Positions 9,020-16,489 of a stretch of DNA of 64,000 bases are shown one piece after another; position 1 is the stretch's first letter, and every line of letters begins with the position of its first letter. The stretch is from Actinomadura sp. NAK00032. Lineage in GTDB: Bacteria; Actinomycetota; Actinomycetes; Streptosporangiales; Streptosporangiaceae. The stretch is from positions 3,162,001-3,226,000 of the forward strand of contig NZ_CP054932.1 in NCBI RefSeq assembly GCF_013364275.1, read 5' to 3'. Position numbers and translations under genes: made by a program. The notes under the pieces are model-generated. The model did not search any database and was not told the origin of the DNA. It saw only the letters and a program-made list of their open reading frames with translations.

Positions 9020-11095
9020 ATGGCGCGACGCGATAACGGGCATGCGTCCCGGGGCGACACGCATGTTTCATCGTGGGCGGAGACGCCCGCGCGCCCCTCA
9101 TCGAGACCGGCGGCCGGGCAGGCGCGCTGGTCCGAGGAGCCCCAGTGGCCCGAGGGGTCCTGGTGGTCGGAGCAGCCGGACTGGTTCGAGCGCGGGCGCA
9201 AGGCGGCCCGCGGCGAGCCCGGCCGGCGCGAGGCGAAGCGGCGCGAGGGCAGGTCCCGTGCGCGGCGCGAGGCGCAGGAGCGGCCCGAGCCGCCCGCCAA
9301 GCGGCGCGAGCCGCCCGCCAAGCGGCGCGACGGGCGCACCGACCCGTTCGCCGTGCGCAACAAGGGCTCCGGCCGCGCCGACCCCTTCGAGGCCCGCAAC
9401 CGGCGCACCGCCCGCCCGTCCGACTCCCGCGCCACCCGGACCGACGTCCCCACGGTGCCCCCCGGGCGCCCGGCCGCACCACCATCGAGCCCCACCCCGC
9501 GCGACGCCCGGGCGCCGCAACCCCGACGCGGCGCCCGCACACCTGGCCCCGAACGCACCCCCCGCCCACCACAGCCTGCACGGGATGCGCGCACACCCCG
9601 ATCCGACGCGCGTGACGCGCGCACGGCACGCTTCGACGCGCGCGATGCGCGGACACCGCAGTCGGAGGCGCGAGATGCGCGCACGGCGCGGTTCGATGCG
9701 CGGGACGCGCGGGCGGCACGGACGGCGCGGTTCGATGCTCGGGGTGAGGGGGTTGGGCGGGGGCGGCGTGCGGAGCGGGGGCGGGTGGAGCGGCGGGGGG
9801 CGCGGTCCGGGCCGAAGGCGCGGCCGCGGCGCGGCCGGCGGCCCGGTGACCGGCTGGGGATCGGCGCGATCGTGCTGTCCACCGCCGTCGGGCTGTCGCT
9901 GCTCGGCATCCTGGAGCGGGCGCTCCTCGACGGGGGCCCGCTCGGCGGCACGTCGGGGCCGGTCGGCTCGCAGCGCGCGATCCAGCCGCCGAAGCCGGGC
10001 ACGGACGCGCCCGCGCGGCCGGGGCAGCCGTCCCGGCGGCCCGCCGAGGGCGGCGGCACCGGCCCGGCGGCGGACGGCCCCAGCCTGCGAGTGCTGGCCG
10101 CGCAGGTCCGGAAGCTGACCCTGGCCGAGCGCGGCGCCGCCGCGCGGCAGGCCTACGGCGCGGCGCCGGCGCAGCAGCCGATCGTCGGCGCCACCCGCAC
10201 GAGCGCCGACCGGACCTGGGTGTTCGGCACGACCGCGATCCCCGTCCCCGAGTCCAGCGCCGCCAACCCGGAGGTCGCGTTCTACGCGGCGCACTGGACC
10301 GGGAAGCGGTGGCAGGTCGGGCTGTCCGGCGGGGCGGCGTTCGCGACGCTGCTCGCCGGCATGCCCGCGGCCGTCATGCCGGCGGCGGAGGGCCGGCTGC
10401 TGCGCGAGTACGGCACGGTCACCGCCGAGGGGGCCGCGGCGCTCGTCAACGGCACCCGGGCCGGCGACCGGCTGATGCTGCCGTGGAAGATCGGCCAGGT
10501 CTGGGCGATGACGACCTCGGACGGCTCCGCCCGCCCGCTGGCCTCGCTCGCGTTCTCCGGCGGCGACGGCCGCGTCGTCGCGTCCGCCAAGGGCAGGCTC
10601 TACCGGTTCTGCGGCAACGCGTCCGGCAACGCGATGGTGATGCTGATCCACCCGAGCGGCCTCGCGACCACCTACTACCGGCTGCGGAACGTGACCCGGC
10701 TGCGCGACGGCGGTGTCGTCGCGCAGGGCGGCGCGCTCGGCGGCACCGGCACCGAACGGCCCTGCGGCGGGGCGGCGGCACCGCGGGCCGAGGTCGGGTT
10801 CGGGCTGCGCGGCGGCACCGGGACCGTGCCGCTGGACGGCGCCGAGATCGGCGGCTGGACGTTCCGGGAGCGGGCCAAGCCGCTGCTCGGGTTCGCCGAG
10901 CGCGGCGCCCTGCAAGTGCTCCCCGGGGGCCTGATGGCCAACCTCGGCCCCGTCCCGGCGGCGGCGGAGGAGGAGCCCGTGCCGCCGTCGCCGTCTCCGA
11001 GCCCTTCGCCGGAGGACGGCGCAGGAACGGCCGCCGCCCCGGCGGCGGCCGCAACCGAGAACAGGAGTCCGAACGGTGCGAACTCGCAGCAGTGA
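9020..11095 (+). CDS. Membrane protein with Arg/Ala/Asp-repeat cytoplasmic region and degenerate M23-like extracytoplasmic domain
   Basis: The 691-residue product has a highly charged, low-complexity N-terminal part (about 1-275), including repeats of the DARDAR-TARFDAR type around 196-240. A single membrane span follows (about 279-300), then a Pro/Gly linker and a C-terminal domain (about 390-640) resembling a lysostaphin/LasA-type M23 fold: HPSGLATTYYRLRNV, a Gly-rich loop, a CGG stretch and GGWTFRERAK. The usual catalytic HxH is replaced (RAEVGF), so peptidase activity is unlikely. The tail is Pro/Ser/Glu-rich. ATG 9020 has a good ribosome site. Its end overlaps the next gene by 20 bases, placing it first in the redox cluster. 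Confidence 0.75.
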   Translation: MARRDNGHASRGDTHVSSWAETPARPSSRPAAGQARWSEEPQWPEGSWWSEQPDWFERGRKAARGEPGRREAKRREGRSRARREAQERPEPPAKRREPPAKRRDGRTDPFAVRNKGSGRADPFEARNRRTARPSDSRATRTDVPTVPPGRPAAPPSSPTPRDARAPQPRRGARTPGPERTPRPPQPARDARTPRSDARDARTARFDARDARTPQSEARDARTARFDARDARAARTARFDARGEGVGRGRRAERGRVERRGARSGPKARPRRGRRPGDRLGIGAIVLSTAVGLSLLGILERALLDGGPLGGTSGPVGSQRAIQPPKPGTDAPARPGQPSRRPAEGGGTGPAADGPSLRVLAAQVRKLTLAERGAAARQAYGAAPAQQPIVGATRTSADRTWVFGTTAIPVPESSAANPEVAFYAAHWTGKRWQVGLSGGAAFATLLAGMPAAVMPAAEGRLLREYGTVTAEGAAALVNGTRAGDRLMLPWKIGQVWAMTTSDGSARPLASLAFSGGDGRVVASAKGRLYRFCGNASGNAMVMLIHPSGLATTYYRLRNVTRLRDGGVVAQGGALGGTGTERPCGGAAAPRAEVGFGLRGGTGTVPLDGAEIGGWTFRERAKPLLGFAERGALQVLPGGLMANLGPVPAAAEEEPVPPSPSPSPSPEDGAGTAAAPAAAATENRSPNGANSQQ
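9604..9740 (+). repeat. In-frame repeats encoding D-A-R-D-A-R / A-R-F-D-A-R units
   Basis: Imperfect tandem units rich in GACGCGCG/GATGCGCG code for alternating Asp-Ala-Arg, Thr-Ala-Arg and Phe-Asp-Ala-Arg blocks in the cytoplasmic part of the 9020 gene. They are likely length-variable between strains by replication slippage. Confidence 0.7.
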
Positions 11096-11981
11096 TGATC
11101 CCGCGGTGCCCACCTGGGTGCTGCGCGTCGTGCTCGCCGGCGCGGTGCTGGTGCTCGTCGGCGCGGCGACCCCGCCGGGAGCGGTCGCGGTCGCGAACGT
11201 GCAGTACTTCCTCAACTTCTACGCCGGGGTGTTCGCGCTCGTCGCCTACACCACCGCCGTGATGTGCGGGCTCCTCGCCACCGAGCGGCTGATCCTGAAG
11301 ATCCGGCACCGCGTGCTCGCGCAGGCGGTGCACCGGGCGGCGGCCGTGGTGGCGACCGCGATGCTCGTCGCGCACGTCTCGGTGAAGGTGATGAACGGGC
11401 TGGCGCTGCCGGCGCAGGTCGTCGTCCCGGACGGCGGCGCCGTCGGCCTCGGCACGATCGCCGCCGAGCTGATGGTGCTCGTCATGGCCACCGGGATGGT
11501 GCGGGCCCGGTTCGCGGTCCGCGGCAAGAGCTGGATGTGGCGGTCGGCGCACGTGCTCGCCTACATCGCCTGGCCGATGGCGATCGTGCACGGCCTCATC
11601 ACCGGCCGGTCCGCGGCGAACTGGGTGGTGCTCAGCTACGTGATGAGCGTCGTGCTGGTCGTGCTGGCGCTGGTCACCCGCATGATCGTGGTGATCAAGC
11701 CGCGGGAGCTGCCGCGCGCGGGCGCCGAGATCGACCCGTTCGCGGTGCCGGACGGCGCCGGGCGCGCCCGCTACCGGCGCGCGATGGCGGCCCGCGAGCA
11801 CGAGGAGGGCCGCGCCGCGGCGGCGGGCCGCGACTTCGGCGAGCGGGAGTTCGGCGAGCGGGAGTTCGGCGAGCGCGACTTCGGCGAGCGGGACGGCTAC
11901 GACGATCCGCGCCGGACCACCCGCGACCCGCGCGGCGTGCCGCTCACCGGGCCCGGCCGCGACACCGAGGTGCTGCGATGA
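11076..11981 (+). CDS. Ferric-reductase-like (YedZ/cytochrome b-type) integral membrane protein
   Basis: A 301-residue protein with about six membrane spans between residues 15 and 215 and paired histidines in adjacent helices (HRVLAQAVHR, AMLVAHVSVK, RSAHVLAYIAWPMAIVHG), the pattern of transmembrane b-heme ligation in the ferric-reductase-like superfamily. No cytoplasmic FAD/NAD domain is fused; the following NuoF-like gene may supply it. The C-terminal cytoplasmic tail ends in four FGERE/D repeats. GTG 11076 has AGGAG eight bases upstream and lies inside the end of the preceding gene. Its stop overlaps the next start (ATGA). Heme binding and electron transfer are inferred. Confidence 0.8.
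   Translation: MRTRSSDDPAVPTWVLRVVLAGAVLVLVGAATPPGAVAVANVQYFLNFYAGVFALVAYTTAVMCGLLATERLILKIRHRVLAQAVHRAAAVVATAMLVAHVSVKVMNGLALPAQVVVPDGGAVGLGTIAAELMVLVMATGMVRARFAVRGKSWMWRSAHVLAYIAWPMAIVHGLITGRSAANWVVLSYVMSVVLVVLALVTRMIVVIKPRELPRAGAEIDPFAVPDGAGRARYRRAMAAREHEEGRAAAAGRDFGEREFGEREFGERDFGERDGYDDPRRTTRDPRGVPLTGPGRDTEVLR
11835..11894 (+). repeat. 15-bp tandem repeat (4 units) in the ferric-reductase-like gene
   Basis: Four units of TTCGGCGAGCGGGAG, the last two with GAC endings, encode FGERE/FGERD repeats in the cytoplasmic tail. The unit is a multiple of three, so copy-number change keeps the frame. Confidence 0.9.
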
Positions 11982-13489
11982 CGTCGACGGTCACGGTCTC
12001 GGGCATCGGCGGGCCGCGCCTGACGCTCGGGTTCGACCGGTTCGACCGGCTGGACATCGACCGGCACCTGGCGGTGCACGGCAAGCTCCGCGCGCCCGGA
12101 CTGGACGACCTGATCCGCATGGCCGAGCAGGTCGACCTGCGGGGGCGCGGCGGGGCCGGGTTCCCGTTCGCGCGCAAGCTGATGGCGGTCGCGGCGCGGA
12201 TCAGGCACCCCACCGCCGACCAGACCGCGCTGCTGCCCGGCGAGCGCGCCGACGAGCGCGGCTCCAGCGAGAACGTGGTCGTGGTCGTGAACGGCGCCGA
12301 GGGCGAGCCCGGCAGCGCCAAGGACAAGGTGCTGCTCGGCCGGGCCCCGCACCTCGTCCTGGACGGCGCCCAGATCGCCGCCTCCGCGCTCGGCACGCAG
12401 CGGATCATCGTGGCCGTCGAGGACGACGAGGCCGCCCGCTCCGTGCGCGCCGCGATCAGCGAGCGGCGGATGCCGGCCCGGGTCGTCCGGCTGACCGAGC
12501 GGTTCATCTCCGGGGAGAGCGGCGCGGTGGTCCGCGCGATCAACGGGGAGGCGCCGATCCCGCCGGGCGTCAAGGTCCGCGCGTCCGACTCCGGGGTGGA
12601 CGGCTTCCCGACGCTGCTGTCCAACACCGAGACGTTCGCGCAGCTCGCGGTGCTGGTCTCGCTCGGCTCCGACCTGTACGCCTCGGCCGGGACGGACGAG
12701 GAGCCCGGCACCACGCTGCTCACGATCGGCGGGACGCAGGTGGTGGAGGCGCCGCTCGGCACGCCGCTGCAGGCCGTCCTCGACCACTGCCAGGTGCCGC
12801 CGTCCCCGGGCGTGCTCGTCGGCGGCTACCACGGCATGTGGCTCGGCCCCGGCGGGGTGTCGCGGGCCGTGCTGTCGCGGGCCGGGATGCGGCGCGTCGG
12901 CGGGACGGTCGGCGCCGGCATCATCCTCCCGCTCACCCAGGGCACCTGCCCGCTCGGCGAGGTCACCCGCATCGCGTCCTACCTCGCGGCGCAGTCCGCC
13001 GGGCAGTGCGGCCCGTGCCGGCTGGGGCTGCCGGACGTCGTCCGGTCGCTGAACGCGCTGACCGAGGGCGCCGGGAGGGTCGAGGACGTGCGCCGCGCCG
13101 CCGGGGTCGGCCGGGGCCGTGGCGCCTGCACCCACCCGGACGGGACGGCGAGGTTCGTGCTGTCGGCGATGGAGGCGTTCGGCGCCGACATCGACGCGCA
13201 CCGCTGGGGCGGCGGCTGCGGCCTGTCCACCTACGGCGTGCTGCCGCTGCCGGTGCCGGACGGCTCCGAGGGCCGGGTGGCGATCGACTGGAGCCGCTGC
13301 GACGGGCACGGGCTGTGCGCCTACCTCGTCCCCGAACTGATCCAGCTCGACCGGTACGGCTTTCCCGTGGTGCTCGGCACCGACATCCCAGAATGGCTGG
13401 AGAAGGACGTGCAGAAGGCCGTCGCGATGTGCCCGGCATTGGCGCTCCGAGTGGTCGACGGCGTCCCGGGAGCGCCGTCGCGGCGATGA
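11978..13489 (+). CDS. NuoF-like flavoprotein with C-terminal ferredoxin domain
   Basis: The 503-residue protein matches the 51-kDa NADH dehydrogenase family: RGRGGAGFPFARK (NADH/FMN loop), NGAEGEPGSAKDK (FMN site), an SLBB-like segment and the iron-sulfur region. In the latter the motif reads SAGQCGPCRLG, so the first of the four usual cluster cysteines is Ala; the distal Cys may be the one in CTHPDG. A fused ferredoxin follows at about 440-495 with CDGHGLC and MCP, the pattern of a 3Fe-4S type. The start is fixed by the ATGA overlap. It is outside any nuo operon and next to a membrane heme protein, so it probably feeds NAD(P)H electrons into that protein (inference). Confidence 0.85.
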   Translation: MTSTVTVSGIGGPRLTLGFDRFDRLDIDRHLAVHGKLRAPGLDDLIRMAEQVDLRGRGGAGFPFARKLMAVAARIRHPTADQTALLPGERADERGSSENVVVVVNGAEGEPGSAKDKVLLGRAPHLVLDGAQIAASALGTQRIIVAVEDDEAARSVRAAISERRMPARVVRLTERFISGESGAVVRAINGEAPIPPGVKVRASDSGVDGFPTLLSNTETFAQLAVLVSLGSDLYASAGTDEEPGTTLLTIGGTQVVEAPLGTPLQAVLDHCQVPPSPGVLVGGYHGMWLGPGGVSRAVLSRAGMRRVGGTVGAGIILPLTQGTCPLGEVTRIASYLAAQSAGQCGPCRLGLPDVVRSLNALTEGAGRVEDVRRAAGVGRGRGACTHPDGTARFVLSAMEAFGADIDAHRWGGGCGLSTYGVLPLPVPDGSEGRVAIDWSRCDGHGLCAYLVPELIQLDRYGFPVVLGTDIPEWLEKDVQKAVAMCPALALRVVDGVPGAPSRR

Positions 13490-13614
13490 ATTCCGGTGGC
13501 GCGGAAAAAGTGACATCTGCCGGACACCGTTGAACCTCGCGCCGGTGCGGTGCGTATTCATGGGCGGACCCGCGCCGCGTCCGTCGAGAGATCCCCGAGA
13601 GGAGGAAAGGAACC

Positions 13615-14247
13615 TTGAGGAAATCCTACGGAATGGCTGGAGGACGCAGGCTCCCGCGCCTCGGAAAGGGGCGCCTGCTGCTGGTGCTGGCGGCCGTGGC
13701 CGCCGTCGGCGCGGCCTTCGCGGTCGTGCTGAACCCCGTCGGAGTGCCCGCCAGCGGCGCGGCCAACCTGGGCGGCACCGTGCGGACCGAGTGGGGGCCG
13801 ATGAGCACCCTGGACCGGCAGCTGCTGGTCAAGGTCCGGCAGGCCGGGCTGTGGGAGATACCCGCCGGCCAGCAGGCGCAGCAGCGCGCCCGGGCGCCTC
13901 GGGTGCGGCAGGTCGCAGAGATCATCTGGCAGCAGCACGTCCAGCTGGACGCCGACACCCGCGCCACCGCCGAGAAGCTCGGCGTGCTCGTGCCGAACGA
14001 GCCGAACGGCAGCCAGAAGAGCTGGCTCCGGGAGATGTCCGGCAAGTTCGGCGGCGATTACGACAAGACCTTCGTACTGCGGCTGCGCGCCGCGCACGGG
14101 CAGGTCTTCGCGGTCATCGCCAAAGTGCGCGCGCAGTCGGAGAACTCGGTGATCCGCGCGTTCGCCGAGCGGGCGATGAAATTCGTCAACACGCACATGT
14201 CGCTGCTGGAGAGCACCGGCCTGGTGCCCCGGCGGGCCCTGCACTGA
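13615..14247 (+). CDS. DUF4142 secreted protein
   Basis: A 210-residue protein with an N-terminal signal/anchor (GRLLLVLAAVAAVGAAFAVV, about 22-41) followed by a helical DUF4142-type domain (GPMSTLDRQLLVKVRQAGLW, IIWQQHVQLD, IRAFAERAMKFVNTHM), whose biochemical role is unknown. The start is taken as TTG 13615 because GGAGGAAAGG lies at 13601-13610 with ideal spacing; ATG 13633 is the alternative. It is separated from the NuoF-like gene by 125 bp and followed 37 bp later by the DUF1996 gene, so the two are probably co-transcribed. Histidines suggest possible metal binding, which is speculative. Confidence 0.8.
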   Translation: MRKSYGMAGGRRLPRLGKGRLLLVLAAVAAVGAAFAVVLNPVGVPASGAANLGGTVRTEWGPMSTLDRQLLVKVRQAGLWEIPAGQQAQQRARAPRVRQVAEIIWQQHVQLDADTRATAEKLGVLVPNEPNGSQKSWLREMSGKFGGDYDKTFVLRLRAAHGQVFAVIAKVRAQSENSVIRAFAERAMKFVNTHMSLLESTGLVPRRALH

Positions 14248-14284
14248 ACTGAACATCCCACCCCCGCAGAGGGAGACCTTTTCC

Positions 14285-15676
14285 ATGGGACGAAAGAAGA
14301 AAGCGTTCGCCGTGCTGGTCCCGGCGCTCGCCCTCATCGCGACCGCGTGCCAGGAGACCCCCGGCGCCGCGGCCGGGCCGTACAGCCCGCAGACGACCAA
14401 GGCGGCCAATCCCGCCGCCTATCCCGGCCGGCCGGCCGAGGGCAACGGCGTCCCCAACCTCCAGGGCGGCGGAGCCAGGCCCACCAGCGGCACCCAGCAG
14501 AACGGCGCCCAGCCCACGGCCCAGCCGACCGCCCAGCCTCCCGGCGACCCCACGGCCGAGCCGACCGGCGACCCCGCCGACCCGCCCATGGGCGACCCCA
14601 CCGATCAGCCCTCCGGCCAGCCCACGGCCGAACCCACGGACCAGCCCTCCGGCCAGCCGAGCGGTGAGCCGACCGACGACATGGGCGGCCAGATGGGCGA
14701 CGGCGGCCAGATGGACGACGGCCAGAACGGCGACCAGGGCGACGGCGGCGACCAGGGCCAGCAGCCCCCGCCCAACCCGGAGCTGCGCGCCGACCAGTTC
14801 GTCGACATCCGCAAGGCGCCCCGCGTCCGGCAGCCGCGCCGCACCCGGCAGGCGTCCACCGGCGTGTTCTCGTCCAACTGCGGCGTGAACGAGGGGCAGG
14901 CGCACAGCAACCCCGACAACGTCCTCGCCGCGCCCGGCGTCGTCAACGGCGCGCACCACATCCACGACTACGTCGGCAACCTCGACACCAACGCGTTCTC
15001 CACCGACGAGACGTTCGCCGCCGCCGGGACGACCTGCACCAACGGCGACAAGTCGGCCTACTTCTGGCCGGTGGTCCGGCTGCGCGACGGCAAGGACACC
15101 TCCGACCGGGCCGAGCAGAGCACGGCGGACGGCAACGTCGGCAGCATCGTCACCCCCTCCAGCGTGAAGCTGCAGTTCCTCGGCAACCCGCGCGCCAAGG
15201 TGACGGCGGCGCCGCAGTTCATCCGCATCGCCACCGGCGACGCCAAGGCCGTGACCAACGGCCTGAAGAACGCCCACGCGTCGTGGACGTGCAGCGGCTT
15301 CGAGAACCGGGCGTTCACCGACAAGTACCCGCTGTGCCCGCAGGGCAGCAAGGTCGAGCGCGTGCTGAACTTCCCCGGCTGCTGGGACGGCCAGAACACC
15401 GACAGCGCCAACCACCGCGACCACGTCGCCTTCGCCGACGCGCGGACGGGCGCCTGCCCGCAGGGGTTCAAGGCCATCCCGCAGCTGCGGATGACGCTGG
15501 CCTACGACGTGCCCGCCAAGCCCCTCGCCTTCGCGCTGGACAGCTTCCCCGAGTCGGGCCACGACCCGGTCACCGACCACGGCGACTTCATCAACGTGAT
15601 GGGCGAGCGGCTGATGCAGCAGGCGGTCAACGCCATCAACAAGGGCGCGCGCACCACCGGCAAGCGCCGCCGCTGA
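14285..15676 (+). CDS. DUF1996 lipoprotein with Pro/Gln/Asp-rich stalk
   Basis: The 463-residue product begins with a signal sequence ending near LALIATAC, a plausible lipobox with Cys at about residue 22. A low-complexity stalk of PTAQP, PSGQP and MGDGGQ units spans about 45-165. The C-terminal DUF1996 domain (about 190-455) contains SNCGVNEGQAHSNPDN, NGAHHIHDYVGN and CWDGQNTDSANHRDHVAF, with conserved Cys and His. DUF1996 occurs in fungi and actinomycetes and has no proven function. A clear GAGGGAGA ribosome site precedes ATG 14285. As the last cluster member it could be the extracytoplasmic partner or substrate of the redox module. Confidence 0.85.
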   Translation: MGRKKKAFAVLVPALALIATACQETPGAAAGPYSPQTTKAANPAAYPGRPAEGNGVPNLQGGGARPTSGTQQNGAQPTAQPTAQPPGDPTAEPTGDPADPPMGDPTDQPSGQPTAEPTDQPSGQPSGEPTDDMGGQMGDGGQMDDGQNGDQGDGGDQGQQPPPNPELRADQFVDIRKAPRVRQPRRTRQASTGVFSSNCGVNEGQAHSNPDNVLAAPGVVNGAHHIHDYVGNLDTNAFSTDETFAAAGTTCTNGDKSAYFWPVVRLRDGKDTSDRAEQSTADGNVGSIVTPSSVKLQFLGNPRAKVTAAPQFIRIATGDAKAVTNGLKNAHASWTCSGFENRAFTDKYPLCPQGSKVERVLNFPGCWDGQNTDSANHRDHVAFADARTGACPQGFKAIPQLRMTLAYDVPAKPLAFALDSFPESGHDPVTDHGDFINVMGERLMQQAVNAINKGARTTGKRRR

Positions 15677-15812
15677 GCCGCGCCCCCCGCGCCCCCCGCG
15701 TCCGGAACGCCCGGAACGCGGAACGCCGGGGGAGCGCACCGGAACGCGGCCGGTGGGGGCGCACCGGCCGCGTCCGCGCGCGTCCGGGGGCCGGGCGTCC
15801 TACGATCGCGGC

Positions 15813-16472
15813 ATGGACATTGTGATCGCGGGCGGGCACGGGCAGATCGCGCTGCGGCTGTCCCGGCTGCTGGCCGCACGGGGGGACACCGTACGCGGCA
15901 TCATCCGCAACCCGGCGCACGCGGGCGACGTCCGGGACACCGGCGCCGAACCGGTCGTGTGCGACCTGGAGGCCGCCGGCACCGACGAGGTCGCCGGGCT
16001 CATCGCCGGCGCGGACGCCGTCGTGTTCGCCGCCGGGGCGGGGCCGGGCAGCGGCACGGCCCGCAAGGACACCGTCGACCGTGCCGCGTCGGTGCTGATG
16101 GCGGACGCCGCCGAGCGCGCGGGCGTGCGCGGGTTCGTGCAGATCTCCGCGATGGGCGCGGGCGAGAAGGCCGCCCCGGGGCGCGGCGAGGTGTGGGACG
16201 CCTACATCCGGGCCAAGGGCGAGGCCGAGGACGACCTCCGCGACCGCGACGCCCTCGACTGGGTGATCCTGCGCCCCGGCAGGCTCACCGACGACCCCGG
16301 CACCGGGCTGGTGCGGCTGGAGGAGCCGCCGATCGGGCACGACGCGGTCACCCGCGACGACGTGGCGGCGGTCGTGGTGGCGCTGCTCGACGCCCCGGGC
16401 GTCCGCCGCCGCACGCTCGACCTGCTGAACGGCGGCACCCCGGTCGAGGACGCCGTCGCGTCGCTGTGCTGA
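15813..16472 (+). CDS. NAD(P)H-binding SDR-like protein
   Basis: A 219-residue atypical short-chain dehydrogenase (NmrA/NAD(P)-binding type). The Rossmann entry IAGGHGQIALRL is at residues 4-15, VVFAAGAGPGSG and VQISAMGAG follow, and WVILRPGRLTDDPGTG is typical of YwnB/YhfK-like proteins. A classical YxxxK pair is not obvious, so it may be a redox-sensing or reductase protein. ATG 15813 has a -10-like TACGAT at 15801-15806 six bases upstream, suggesting a leaderless mRNA; further upstream the frame has no ribosome site. It converges on the acyl-CoA ligase gene. Confidence 0.85.
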   Translation: MDIVIAGGHGQIALRLSRLLAARGDTVRGIIRNPAHAGDVRDTGAEPVVCDLEAAGTDEVAGLIAGADAVVFAAGAGPGSGTARKDTVDRAASVLMADAAERAGVRGFVQISAMGAGEKAAPGRGEVWDAYIRAKGEAEDDLRDRDALDWVILRPGRLTDDPGTGLVRLEEPPIGHDAVTRDDVAAVVVALLDAPGVRRRTLDLLNGGTPVEDAVASLC

Positions 16473-16489
16473 GCCGCTGAGCGGCCCCG

